Source of the DNA: an uncultured Clostridia bacterium
GTDB taxonomy: Bacteria; Bacillota; Clostridia; Christensenellales; Borkfalkiaceae
Direction: 5' to 3'
Assembly: GCA_947626105.1 (NCBI GenBank)
Contig: CANQQY010000003.1
Coordinates: forward strand, 106,893-170,892
DNA: 64,000 nt
The translations under genes were made by a program, and so were the position numbers. This document shows, piece after piece, positions 43,408 through 52,073 of the stretch (position 1 is the first letter of the stretch; every line of letters starts with the position of its first letter). The notes below the pieces were generated by a model, which was not told the DNA's origin, searched no databases, and saw only the letters and a program-made list of their open reading frames with translations.

Positions 43408-43886
43408 TGTTGAAGCTGTATTCCGAAAAGGACGTCGTCACGCTGGTAAAACGGCTCAAAGACGAGTACGACGGGGCGCTCCGCGGCCATCGCGAGAAGG
43501 AGGCGGCGCTCACCGAGGAGAACAGAGACCTCCGTGCGCGGGTATCCGAGCTCGAGGGGGAGCGCAGCGGTGCCCTTGCCGCCTTTGCGGCGGCCGAGCG
43601 GGAGCGCGAAAAGATCAAACGGGAGGGGGCGCAGGCGGTGGAAGGAGAGCGGAGAGAGCTCGCCCTTCTCATCCAAAAATGCCGTCGGATGCTGGACATG
43701 CTCCGCACAAAATATCCCGACGAAGAGGATACCGCGGCGTTTTCCGCATTCTGTAACGAGCTCGGGATCTCCCCCGCGGCGGAGGAGGAGAGCGGATTCG
43801 ATCTCGAAGAAGTGACTTCTCCCAAGGGGCCGCTCGACCTCGGAAAGCTGTGCAGAGAGCTCGGACTGATGGAGGACGACGAATGA
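43407..43886 (+). CDS. Coiled-coil protein, unknown function
   Basis: 159 residues, ATG 43407 coupled to the pncB stop, preceded by GGGGGAG. Residues about 5-90 form a strong coiled coil (KRLKDEYDGALRGHREKEA, RARVSELEGERSGALAAF), reminiscent of the middle part of DivIVA-type proteins. The C-terminal 60 residues are acidic, ending DLGKLCRELGLMEDDE. No signal peptide. Conserved function is not recognisable; its place between pncB and lspA and the overlaps at both ends show it is expressed. Confidence 0.75.
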   Translation: MLKLYSEKDVVTLVKRLKDEYDGALRGHREKEAALTEENRDLRARVSELEGERSGALAAFAAAEREREKIKREGAQAVEGERRELALLIQKCRRMLDMLRTKYPDEEDTAAFSAFCNELGISPAAEEESGFDLEEVTSPKGPLDLGKLCRELGLMEDDE

Positions 43887-44437
43887 AGGAAAAGACAAAA
43901 TGCGCTCTTCTCTTTGCGCTCATCGCATGCGCTGCTCTGCTCATAGACCAACTGACAAAACTGCTTGCATTTTACTTTTTGCCCACGCCGCTCTCCTATC
44001 AGCCGATCATCGAGGGCTGGCTGGGCTTTTCCCATGTGGAAAACGACGCGATCGCCTTCGGGATCGGCAGCGGAAACCGCGGCTTTATGATCGCGATCAT
44101 GATTTTGACGGCGCTTCTCATGGTCGGGATCCCCGTTTTGAGCCTCACGGTTTTCAAAAAGAACCGCCCCGCGCAAATATGCCTTGCGATCATTGAGGGG
44201 GGCGCGGTCGGAAATTTCGTCGACAGACTTTTCGTGAAAAACGCGCAGGGCGTCGCGGTCGTGCGCGATTTCGTCGATCTCACCCGTTTCGGATTCGCCA
44301 ACTGCAACGTGGCGGATTTCTTTATCACATTGGGCGCGGTCGCCCTCGTCATCGTCCTGCTCTTCATCGGGCCGCAGGCGGCGTTCCCCCTGAAAAAGGA
44401 ATGGCGCGAAGAGGCGAAAAAGGCGGAAAAACAATGA
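43883..44437 (+). CDS. lspA: Lipoprotein signal peptidase II
   Basis: 184 residues from ATG 43883 (ATGA overlap with previous stop, GGAGG 7 bases upstream). Four membrane helices; catalytic aspartates in GGAVGNFVDRL and NCNVADFFITLG; early LLIDQLTK motif. The usual HxxNxGAAFG motif reads HVENDAIAFGI. Cleaves the signal peptide of lipid-modified prolipoproteins, the step after Lgt, which is three genes upstream. Followed by an rluD-like gene, the common arrangement. Confidence 0.95.
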   Translation: MKEKTKCALLFALIACAALLIDQLTKLLAFYFLPTPLSYQPIIEGWLGFSHVENDAIAFGIGSGNRGFMIAIMILTALLMVGIPVLSLTVFKKNRPAQICLAIIEGGAVGNFVDRLFVKNAQGVAVVRDFVDLTRFGFANCNVADFFITLGAVALVIVLLFIGPQAAFPLKKEWREEAKKAEKQ

Positions 44438-45363
44438 CTGTTCTTTCCTTCGAGGCGGCGGCGGGGAGCCGCGTAGACGTGTTCGTGAGCGGCGTCTCGG
44501 ATCTTACGCGGGCGGCGGTAAAACGGCTTGCGGAGGGCGGGCACGTCTTTGTGAACGACGCTCCCGTAAAGGCGAGTGCAAACGTAAAACCGGGGGACCA
44601 TGTCCGCGTCGAAGTCCCCGATCCCGTTGCGACGCGCGCCGTTCCCGAGGATATTCCCATTGAAATCGTCTATGAGGACGACGACATCGCGGTCGTCAAT
44701 AAAGCGCAGGGCATGACCGTCCATGCGGGGGCGGGAAACTACGAGGGGACGCTCGTCAACGCCCTCCTCTTCCGCCTGAAAAATTTGAGCGGCGTGGGCG
44801 GGGAACTGCGCCCCGGTATTGTTCACAGGATCGATAAGGACACTTCGGGGCTTCTCGTCATCGCCAAGAACGACGCGGCGCACCTGTCTCTCTCCGAACA
44901 GATCGCGCAAAAGACCGCGCGGCGGGAGTATCTCGCGCTCTTGGAGGGCGTCTTGAAGGACGATAAGGGGCATATCCTCACGGAAATGGGGAGAGACCCC
45001 AAAGACAGGCTGAAAATGGCGGTTCTGCCCGCAGGAAAGGGGAAGATCGCCGAAACGGACTGGTTCGTCGAGGAGCGGTTCAAAGAGTTTACCCTTGCGA
45101 GATTTTCCCTGCATACGGGAAGAACGCACCAGATCCGCGTCCATGCGAAATATATGGGGCACCCCGTCGTGGGGGATAAGCTGTACGGCTATAAAAAACA
45201 GCGGTTTTCGCTCGAAGGACAGCTTCTCCACGCCTTCCGCCTGACGCTCGACCACCCCAAAACGGGCGAGCGCATGACGTTCACCGCGCCCCTGCCCGAT
45301 TACTTCGAGAATATTTTGGAATTGCTCCGCCGAGAGCGGAAAGGAGATAAAAGTCATGGCTAA
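44434..45363 (+). CDS. RluD-family 23S rRNA pseudouridine synthase
   Basis: 309 residues from ATG 44434 (ATGA overlap). N-terminal S4 RNA-binding domain about 12-65 (SRVDVFVSGVSDLTRAAVKR), catalytic domain with Asp134 in HRIDKDTSGLLV, and TGRTHQIRVHAKYMGHPVVG near residue 225-245. Converts uridines of large-subunit rRNA to pseudouridine. The lspA-rluD pair is widespread in Firmicutes. Confidence 0.93.
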   Translation: MTVLSFEAAAGSRVDVFVSGVSDLTRAAVKRLAEGGHVFVNDAPVKASANVKPGDHVRVEVPDPVATRAVPEDIPIEIVYEDDDIAVVNKAQGMTVHAGAGNYEGTLVNALLFRLKNLSGVGGELRPGIVHRIDKDTSGLLVIAKNDAAHLSLSEQIAQKTARREYLALLEGVLKDDKGHILTEMGRDPKDRLKMAVLPAGKGKIAETDWFVEERFKEFTLARFSLHTGRTHQIRVHAKYMGHPVVGDKLYGYKKQRFSLEGQLLHAFRLTLDHPKTGERMTFTAPLPDYFENILELLRRERKGDKSHG

Positions 45364-45688
45364 GAAAAAAGAAAAAGAGACCGAGACCCAAGAGACTCAT
45401 GCAAAGCGTTCCCGTCCGCGTTGGCGGTTCGCCGATATGTTCGCGTTCTGCGCGCTGGCGCTCGCGGCGTTTTTGTTCATTCTCGGACCGCTCCTCAAAT
45501 GGATCTTCGAAAAGACGGGCGGGGAGAATATCCTCGTCACCCTCAACACCATCGCGCAGTATTGCCTCTTTGCGGCGATCGCCCTGCCCGCATGGTATTT
45601 TGTGCGGAACAAGCGCAAAGGCTGGATCATTTTTTACTTTGTTTTGATCATCATATTCATCGTCGGCACCGTTTTGGGTCTGATCTGA
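45356..45688 (+). CDS. Small membrane protein, unknown function
   Basis: 110 residues; ATG 45356 with AAAGGAG 8 bases upstream, overlapping the rluD-like gene by 8 bases. A Lys/Glu-rich N-terminal 22 residues, then three hydrophobic helices (FAFCALALAAFLFILGPLL, QYCLFAAIALPAWYFV, WIIFYFVLIIIFIVGTV). No family recognised. Last gene of the lgt operon. Confidence 0.75.
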   Translation: MAKKKEKETETQETHAKRSRPRWRFADMFAFCALALAAFLFILGPLLKWIFEKTGGENILVTLNTIAQYCLFAAIALPAWYFVRNKRKGWIIFYFVLIIIFIVGTVLGLI

Positions 45689-45734
45689 ATTCCGCCCCTT
45701 GGCGCCGCCCCCTTCGCCTCATTCCGAGCCCCCG

Positions 45735-46115
45735 TAGGGGGCGAGAGAATCCCCTCGTAAGTACGGACGCCCGTGGGTCTATGAGATCCGCTCGCTTCGC
45801 TCGGGATGAGGGAGACATGTGCCCCCGCGTCATTCTGCCCCGCGCCCCCGCGTCATCCTGCCCTGCGTCCGCGTCATCCTGAACCCCCGTAGGGGGTGAA
45901 GGATCCCGAAGAACGAAGTCCGAACTCTCATCCTCGGGATTCTTCGGGCTTCGCCCTCAGAATGACGCGCTCCCACTTGGTTTCCTCCGCGTCATTCTGT
46001 CCCGCGCCCCCCGCGTCATCCTGCCCCACGCCCCGCGTCATCCTGCCCCGCGCCCCCGCGTCATCCTGAACCCCCGTAGGGGGTGAAGGATCCCGAAGAA
46101 CGAAGTCTGAAAAAA
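45735..46115. repeat. R2-derived repeat cluster
   Basis: The gap 45689-46141 holds several copies of GCGTCATTCTG / GCGTCATCCTG separated by CCCCGCGCCCC-type spacers (about 22-bp periodicity), one long R2 interior (GAAGGATCCCGAAGAACGAAG ... CTCGGGATTCTTCGG) and a second half copy ending at 46110. No gene. A GGAGAAG ribosome site for the next gene starts at 46129. Confidence 0.85.
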
Positions 46116-46141
46116 CTTAACATAAATAGGAGAAGAAACAA

Positions 46142-48220
46142 ATGAAACGCAAATTTTGGACGGTTTTGCTCGCCCTTGCGGCAATTCTCTGCCTCTGCCT
46201 CGGGCTTACGGGCTGTAAGCTCGGCGGCGGTTCGTCGAGCGGCGGAAATTCGTCGGGCGGTAGCGGCACGACTCCGTCCGGTCATACGCATACGTATGCG
46301 GAAGAGTGGGAATCGAGCGAAGAAGGCCATTGGCACAAGGCCACTTGCCACCCCACCGAGCACAGCGAACTGATCCCTCATACTTACGAAAACGGCGTCT
46401 GCACAGAATGCCATTTCGCACACCAGGATCACACCTACGAAAATGGCGTGTGCACGGAATGTCATTATGCCCATCAAAATCACACCTACGAGAATGGCGT
46501 GTGTACAGAATGCCATTATGCCCACCAAAATCACACCTACGAGAATGGCGTGTGTACAGAATGCCATTATGCCCACCAAAATCACACCTACGAGAATGGC
46601 GTGTGCACCGAGTGTCATTTCGTACATCAGGATCATAATTACGAGAACGGCGTCTGCACAGAGTGCCATTTCGCACATCAGGATCATAATTACGAGAACG
46701 GCGTCTGCACAGAGTGCCATTTCGCACATCAGGATCATACTTATGAGAACGGCATCTGCACGGAATGTCATTTCGCACATCAGGATCACATCTTTACCTA
46801 TTCCGACAAGACCGACGACGGCCACACGGGAACTTGCTCTGTATGCCATAAGACCGTCACGGAAGGACACACCTACGACGCGCAGTATCAATGCGAAGAG
46901 TGCCACTATCAGCACACGCATACCTATGCGGAAGAGTGGGAATCGAGCGAAGAAGGCCATTGGCACAAGGCCACTTGCCACCCCGAAGTGACAAGTGAAG
47001 TGACGGAGCACTCCTACGTAAATGGGCAGTGTGAGGAATGTGATTACGAGCACGTCGGACACACCTTCGCCGAATACACCGAAAAGACCGAAACCGAGCA
47101 CACGGGCACTTGCTCTGTCTGCCATAAGGTCGTAACAGAAGGACATAATTACGACAACGGCGTGTGCACGGAATGCGAGTATGAACATCAAAATCATACC
47201 TACGAAAAGGGTGTATGTACGGAATGCCACTATGCGCACAGAGATCATACGTACGGCGATGACAACACTTGTTCTGTCTGCGGCGCAGGGCTCTACACGA
47301 AGAGCGAGGACGGAACGAAGATCTACTTCGGGGAATATCCGCAGACGGAGGTAAAGGAGAGCGGGCTCAAAGGCTTCTTAGGCATGGAAGCGGGCGCAAA
47401 TCCCACGAGCGAAAGTGCGGGTAAGTGGACGGATTACGGATACTACATCAGCGGCTCGGTGCGGAGTTACATGTGGTATATCGACGTGGAGTATCAAGGA
47501 AACCGCTACCGCGGAGTATACTTTACGAGTTACCGCCCGTGGTTGACGACGTACAGTTCTTCCGCAAGCAACAGTTATCAAGACGACAATGGATACACTA
47601 CGAACACGGTGTATTGGTTCAAATATGAGCCCATCGAGTGGCGTATCTTGGAGCAGAAGGACGGGACGGCGCTTCTCATGGCGAACATCATCTTGGACAG
47701 CCAGCAGTATTATCATACAGCGTCCGGCACGACGCGCACGGTGAACGGCAAGACGGTGTATGAAAACAACTACAAGGAGAGCGATATCCGTAAGTGGCTG
47801 ACGGAGACGTTCTACGAGACGGCATTCGATGAATATGCGCAGCAGATCATTGAGACGACGGCGGTGGATAACAGCGCGTCCACAACGGCGTCGAGCAGCA
47901 ACAAATATGCGTGCGAAAATACGGAGGATAAAGTGTTCCTGTTGAGCTGGAAGGAAATATTGAATACCTCTTACGGATTCAGCTCGAGTTATTCAACATA
48001 CGATACGGCGCGGCAGTTGAAGAGTACGGACTATGCGAAGTCGCAGGGCGTGTATGTACACACGAGTTACGGCGGCACGGGCTGGTGGTGGCTGCGCTCG
48101 CCGAACCTCTATTATAGCTACGATGCGTACTATGTCGGTATCGACGGCGACGCCGACTACAGCAGTTATGTCCACGATGCAGGCGGCGGTGTGGTCCCCG
48201 CTTTGCGGATCCGCCTGTAA
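46142..48220 (+). CDS. Surface lipoprotein with tandem Cys/His repeats and a DUF6273-like C-terminal domain
   Basis: 692 residues. Lipoprotein signal peptide MKRKFWTVLLALAAILCLC with lipobox LTGC (Cys25), then a Gly/Ser linker. Residues about 80-215 are eight 17-residue repeats of the form HTYENGVCTECHFAHQD; further related units follow to about residue 385. In all there are twelve CXXCH motifs plus CXXC variants. The pattern fits zinc-ribbon-like units as in other clostridial surface proteins, though CXXCH is also the haem c site. Residues about 390-692 form a domain like DUF6273 (IYFGEYPQTEV, EPIEWRILEQKDGTALLMAN, WWWLRSPN, GVVPALRIRL), a formylglycine-enzyme/C-type-lectin-like fold. Probably a ligand-binding surface protein; ligand unknown. 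Confidence 0.85.
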   Translation: MKRKFWTVLLALAAILCLCLGLTGCKLGGGSSSGGNSSGGSGTTPSGHTHTYAEEWESSEEGHWHKATCHPTEHSELIPHTYENGVCTECHFAHQDHTYENGVCTECHYAHQNHTYENGVCTECHYAHQNHTYENGVCTECHYAHQNHTYENGVCTECHFVHQDHNYENGVCTECHFAHQDHNYENGVCTECHFAHQDHTYENGICTECHFAHQDHIFTYSDKTDDGHTGTCSVCHKTVTEGHTYDAQYQCEECHYQHTHTYAEEWESSEEGHWHKATCHPEVTSEVTEHSYVNGQCEECDYEHVGHTFAEYTEKTETEHTGTCSVCHKVVTEGHNYDNGVCTECEYEHQNHTYEKGVCTECHYAHRDHTYGDDNTCSVCGAGLYTKSEDGTKIYFGEYPQTEVKESGLKGFLGMEAGANPTSESAGKWTDYGYYISGSVRSYMWYIDVEYQGNRYRGVYFTSYRPWLTTYSSSASNSYQDDNGYTTNTVYWFKYEPIEWRILEQKDGTALLMANIILDSQQYYHTASGTTRTVNGKTVYENNYKESDIRKWLTETFYETAFDEYAQQIIETTAVDNSASTTASSSNKYACENTEDKVFLLSWKEILNTSYGFSSSYSTYDTARQLKSTDYAKSQGVYVHTSYGGTGWWWLRSPNLYYSYDAYYVGIDGDADYSSYVHDAGGGVVPALRIRL
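46379..46786 (+). repeat. 51-bp coding tandem repeat, eight units
   Basis: Eight consecutive 51-base units encode 17 residues each, (CAT)(ACC/AAT)TATGAGAA... in style. Units 2-4 are nearly identical in DNA and units 6-7 are identical, indicating recent duplication or conversion, while other units differ at synonymous sites. Copy number is likely variable among strains. Confidence 0.95.
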
Positions 48221-48249
48221 GGCGGCCGCCACCCCTCGCGCGGCGCTCT

Positions 48250-48392
48250 TTTGCCCTCGACGTGATTAGCCCCCAAGCCCTACCCCTTCAAAGGGGGCAG
48301 GTCCCCCCCCCACCGCCTACGGCGGAGTCTCCCCCCCGGAGGGGAAACAAGGTGGGGCTGCGCGGGTACTTCCCCTGAAAGGGGCAGCAAGG
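48250..48392. repeat. R1-family repeat
   Basis: CCCTACCCCTTCAAAGGGGGCAGG hairpin type, CACCGCCTACGGCGG, TCCCCCCCGGAGGGG, CTTCCCCTGAAAGGGGCAGCAAGG. Fills the gap between the lipoprotein and der. Confidence 0.8.
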
Positions 48393-48436
48393 AAGCCGCT
48401 TCATAAATTCAAATTGTAAAATTCTCCGTGTTTTTC

Positions 48437-48465
48437 TTTACAAATCGGAGAATTTTCTTTATAAT
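48437..48465 (+). promoter_or_regulatory. Promoter of der-plsY (leaderless geometry)
   Basis: TTTACA (48437-48442), 17 bases, TATAAT (48460-48465). Seven bases separate the -10 box from the ATG at 48473, so transcription should start at or one base before the start codon. Confidence 0.85.
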
Positions 48466-48472
48466 AAAGAAC

Positions 48473-49783
48473 ATGAATCCCGTTATCGCCATTGTCGGGC
48501 GTCCCAATGTGGGGAAAAGTACATTCTTCAATAAAGTCGCCGGCAGAAAGATCGCCATCACCGAAAACCGTCCCGGCGTCACGCGCGACCGTATTACGGC
48601 GAGCTGCGAATGGCGCGGCAAACCGTTTACCCTCATCGACACGGGCGGCGTCGAGCTCAAGAGCGAGGACGTCATGTGGAAGCAGATCGCCTTGCAGGCA
48701 CAGCTTGCCGTGGAGACTGCCGACGTCATCCTCTTTTTTACGGACGCGAAAGAGGGGCTTACCGCCTCCGATTACGACGTGGCGGATTTTCTCCGCCGCA
48801 GTAAAAAACCCGTCGTACTCGTCGTCAACAAGGTGGACGAATACTCGCAGGACAAGCTGTTTGAATTTTATGCCTTGGGGCTCGGGGAGCCCTTCGGCGT
48901 TTCGGCGGAACACTCCCGCGGGATCGGCGACGCGCTCGATCAGGCCGTCGAATACTTCCCCGCGGGCGAGATCATTGAGGAAGATTCCCTGAAAATCGCC
49001 GTTGTCGGAAAGCCCAATGCGGGCAAGAGCTCGCTCGTCAATCAGCTTCTCGGCGAGGAGCGTTCCATCGTCACGGATATCGCAGGCACCACGCGGGACG
49101 CGGTGGATACCCGTTTCGAGCGGAACGGCAAGGCGTATACCATCATTGATACGGCGGGGATCCGCAGAAAGCGTTCGGTGAACGACGACGTGGAGTATTA
49201 TTCCGTTTTGAGGGCGTTTGACGCGATCAAGCGGGCGGACGTCGTCCTTCTCGTCGTGGACGCTTTGGAGGGGATCACCGAACAGGACGTGAAGATCATC
49301 GGCATGGTGCATGATGAGGGAAAACCTTCCGTTATCGTCATGAACAAGTGGGACGCCGTCGAAAAGGATACGCACACGATCGAAAAATTCGAGGCGAAGC
49401 TCAAAGAAAATCTCAAATTCATGGACTATTTCAAGTCCGTCTATATCTCCGCCAAGACGGGCCAGCGGGTCGAAAAGATCTTATCTCTTGCGGAAGAAGT
49501 CTATGCGCACGCTTCTTTCAGGATCCCGACGGGCGCGCTCAACGATCTTCTTCTCGACGCCGTGCGCGTCAGCGAGCCGCCGAGCTACCTCGGCAAGCGC
49601 ATGAAGCTGTATTACGCCTCGCAGGTCTCCGTGCGCCCGCCGCTGTTTGCCCTTCAAGTCAATGACGAGACGCTCCTGCACTTTTCTTACGAGCGGTATC
49701 TCGAAAACGTCATCCGCGGGGCATACGATTTTACGGGCACGCCCATCCGCATTCAGGTACGGAGCAAAAAGGAGAAAGAATGA
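48473..49783 (+). CDS. der: Ribosome-assembly GTPase Der (EngA)
   Basis: 436 residues. Two tandem GTPase domains: G1 GRPNVGKST with DTGG, NKVD; and G1 GKPNAGKSS with DTAG, NKWD; then the C-terminal KH-like domain. Required for 50S subunit maturation. ATG 48473 has no Shine-Dalgarno and lies 8 bases after a -10 box, so the mRNA is probably leaderless. Stop overlaps the plsY start. Confidence 0.97.
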   Translation: MNPVIAIVGRPNVGKSTFFNKVAGRKIAITENRPGVTRDRITASCEWRGKPFTLIDTGGVELKSEDVMWKQIALQAQLAVETADVILFFTDAKEGLTASDYDVADFLRRSKKPVVLVVNKVDEYSQDKLFEFYALGLGEPFGVSAEHSRGIGDALDQAVEYFPAGEIIEEDSLKIAVVGKPNAGKSSLVNQLLGEERSIVTDIAGTTRDAVDTRFERNGKAYTIIDTAGIRRKRSVNDDVEYYSVLRAFDAIKRADVVLLVVDALEGITEQDVKIIGMVHDEGKPSVIVMNKWDAVEKDTHTIEKFEAKLKENLKFMDYFKSVYISAKTGQRVEKILSLAEEVYAHASFRIPTGALNDLLLDAVRVSEPPSYLGKRMKLYYASQVSVRPPLFALQVNDETLLHFSYERYLENVIRGAYDFTGTPIRIQVRSKKEKE

Positions 49784-50520
49784 AAGAGCTTGCCTTTTCC
49801 GAACTTTGGTATTGGTTCTTATTGATGGCGGTCGTATGCTATTTCATCGGCTGTTTCAATTTTGCCGTGCTCATTGCCAAGGTCAAAAAAAAGGACGTCC
49901 ACAAGATCGGCTCGGGAAATCCCGGGACGATGAATATCTCCCGCGAGTTCGGGCTCAAAATCGGGCTCCTCAACTTTTTGCTCGACGCATGCAAGGGGGG
50001 CGTTCCCGCCGTCATCAGTTACTTTATTTTCAGACATTGCGTCTTTGCGGGGACGGACGTCGTCATTTCCGACTTTACGCGCTATTTTTGCGGCGTGTTC
50101 GTCATCATCGGACACATTTTCCCCGTGACGATGAAGTTCAAAGGGGGGAAGGGGATCGCCTCTACGCTGGGACTCTTTTGGTTCTGCCTCTCCTGCGAGA
50201 GTCCGTGGTATATCCTCATCTGCTTCGTCATTCTGCTCTTCGGGATCGTGGGCTTTATCGCCCTGACGGAGTGGGGCTCGATGGGATCGCTTCTCGGCGT
50301 GACGGGATTTTCGGTCTGGCAGGGGATCCTGTTTTTCCTGCGCTACCAAAACGACCTTTCGGAGCCGTGGACGGTCGCCTGCTTTATGATGCTCCTCGCG
50401 CTCAATGTCCTCACATGGACGGCGCACAGGAAGAATCTCGTCCGCCTCTTTTCGGGCGAAGAACACCGCACTTCCGTGCGAAAGCTCTCCCACGGGAAGC
50501 GCGGCATGAAAGAGATGTAA
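49780..50520 (+). CDS. plsY: Acyl-phosphate glycerol-3-phosphate acyltransferase
   Basis: 246 residues, slightly longer than typical PlsY (about 200). Signature motifs IGSGNPGTMNISR, KGGVPAV and KFKGGKGIASTLG, with about six membrane helices. Makes lysophosphatidate from acyl-phosphate and glycerol-3-phosphate. AAGGAG before the ATG, which overlaps the der stop by ATGA. The Thr in GNPGTMN replaces the usual Ala (GNPGATN). A basic C-terminal tail of about 35 residues is extra. Confidence 0.93.
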   Translation: MKELAFSELWYWFLLMAVVCYFIGCFNFAVLIAKVKKKDVHKIGSGNPGTMNISREFGLKIGLLNFLLDACKGGVPAVISYFIFRHCVFAGTDVVISDFTRYFCGVFVIIGHIFPVTMKFKGGKGIASTLGLFWFCLSCESPWYILICFVILLFGIVGFIALTEWGSMGSLLGVTGFSVWQGILFFLRYQNDLSEPWTVACFMMLLALNVLTWTAHRKNLVRLFSGEEHRTSVRKLSHGKRGMKEM

Positions 50521-50532
50521 AATGTATGAAAC

Positions 50533-50562
50533 AGCGCCGCGGCATTCGCCGCGGCGCTTTTG
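50533..50562 (+). terminator. Terminator of der-plsY
   Basis: AGCGCCGCGG, loop CATTCG, CCGCGGCGCT, then TTTG. Perfect 10-bp GC stem. Confidence 0.9.
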
Positions 50563-50574
50563 TATGCTTTCTCG

Positions 50575-50790
50575 GTTCCCCTCATAGAGGAGCTGCACCA
50601 CAGGTGACTGAGGGGTTCTTGTCGCCCCTTTTAGGGGAGATGTCACGAACGAAGTGAGTGACAGAGGGGTTTCGGAAACCCTATCCCCCGCTACGCGGGT
50701 ACTTCCCCTAAGAGGGGAAGCAAGAAACCCTTTTGCCCTGCGGGCACTTCCCCTAAGAGGGGCAGCGAGAGTTGGGGGGCGACAAGGAAC
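50575..50790. repeat. R1-family repeat array
   Basis: Gap 50521-50828. Contains TCCCCTCATAGAGGAGC, TGTCGCCCCTTTTAGGGGAG, GAGTGACAGAGGGGTTTC, and two copies of CTTCCCCTAAGAGGGG. No gene. Confidence 0.85.
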
Positions 50791-50828
50791 GGCGTCCGCG
50801 CTTGACGCCCTGAAAAGAGGCAACGAGA

Positions 50829-52073
50829 TTATTCCACTTCCGCGCCGGAGGCGGTGACGCGGAGTTTGGCGCGGAAGATCGCGGAAAGCCCCGCGACGAG
50901 CGTTTCGAAATCGCTCTTTGCCATCGTCTCGACGGCGGAGTGCATCGCAAGCTGCGCAAGTCCCAGATCGACGGACGGGACGCTCATTTGCGAGAGCCCG
51001 ATCGCCCCCAAAGTACTGCCGCTGCGCATGTCGGAGCGGTTATAAAAGGTCTGGTAGGCGACGTTCGCGCCCCCGAAGATCTTCTTGACGATCGCCGCCG
51101 TGAGCCCGTCCGTCGTATAAGCGCCGCCCGCATGCCCCTTGACGACGATCCCCCCGCCGAGGACGGGGCGGTTGGTGGGGTCGCATTTTTCGGGACGGTT
51201 GGGATGAAGGGCGTGGGCGTTGTCGAGGGAGACGAGCAGAGACTCCGAGAGGGTGCGGAGAAATTCTTCCTCACCGATCCCCTGCGAAAGAGCGACGCGC
51301 CGCAGGACGGAGACGAGAAAATCTCCCGCCGCGCCCTGCCGGGTACGGCTGCCGATCTCCTCGCTGTCGAGGCAGGCGATGACGCAATTCTGCGCCGTAT
51401 CTTCCGCGAGAAGGGCACAAAGAGACCCGTAGACCCCTACAAGATCGTCGAGCCGCGGCGAAGAGAGAAATTCTCCGTGCGCGCCGCTTTCATAGGGTTC
51501 GGCGGCGGGCGCAAGATACAGATCGTACGAGAGCGTCTCCCCCAAAAGTTCTTGAAGTTCCCCCTTTCCGAGCGAAAACAGGGGGAGCATGTCCGTCTGC
51601 CTGTCCGGCTTAAAGCCGTCGTTCACCTCTCTGTTCATGTGGATGGCGAGCGAGGGAACGGTGAAAAGGCGGTCGCTGACGTACGGCTCTGCGGCAACGC
51701 CCGTTTCCGTACTCCGCACGACCCTTCCCGCGAGGCGCAGGGGACGGTCGAGGAAGGAGTAGAGGATACATCCGCCGTATTCTTCCGCATTGAGACGGGT
51801 GTAGGGGCCGCTCTCCGTCTCCGCGTGCTCTTTAAGTTTCAAGCAGGGCGAATCGGTGTGGCTTGCGACGATCTTATAGGACCCCTCGCCGAGGCGGAAG
51901 GCGATGAGACTGCTCCCATTGCGGGTGACGAAATAGCCTTTACCCGCTTCCGTCGTCCATTTTTCGCCTTCGTTGAGCTCCGTAAACCCCGCTCCGAGAA
52001 GTATTTTCTTCAAGTTTGCGACCGCTTGATAGGCGGTATAGGAATCTTTCAAAAATTCTTTGAGTCCGTGCAT
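50829..52073 (-). CDS. apeB: M18-family aspartyl aminopeptidase
   Basis: 414 residues. Zinc-site segments ASHTDSPCLK (His), SPRLDDLVGVY (Asp), DSEEIGSR (Glu-Glu), SLDNAHALHPN (Asp) and LAMHSAVETM (His near the C-terminus) are in M18 order. Cytoplasmic dinuclear-metal aminopeptidase preferring N-terminal acidic residues in characterised members. GAGGT is 7 bases before the ATG at 52073, inside the end of the upstream YwaF-like gene (25-base overlap). Confidence 0.94.
   Translation of the reverse strand: MHGLKEFLKDSYTAYQAVANLKKILLGAGFTELNEGEKWTTEAGKGYFVTRNGSSLIAFRLGEGSYKIVASHTDSPCLKLKEHAETESGPYTRLNAEEYGGCILYSFLDRPLRLAGRVVRSTETGVAAEPYVSDRLFTVPSLAIHMNREVNDGFKPDRQTDMLPLFSLGKGELQELLGETLSYDLYLAPAAEPYESGAHGEFLSSPRLDDLVGVYGSLCALLAEDTAQNCVIACLDSEEIGSRTRQGAAGDFLVSVLRRVALSQGIGEEEFLRTLSESLLVSLDNAHALHPNRPEKCDPTNRPVLGGGIVVKGHAGGAYTTDGLTAAIVKKIFGGANVAYQTFYNRSDMRSGSTLGAIGLSQMSVPSVDLGLAQLAMHSAVETMAKSDFETLVAGLSAIFRAKLRVTASGAEVE

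Noticed and set aside
46379..46786. Eight regular repeats that could be taken for a CRISPR array
   Set aside because: There are no unique spacers, the whole 51-bp unit repeats in frame, and it is coding. No cas gene is in the window.
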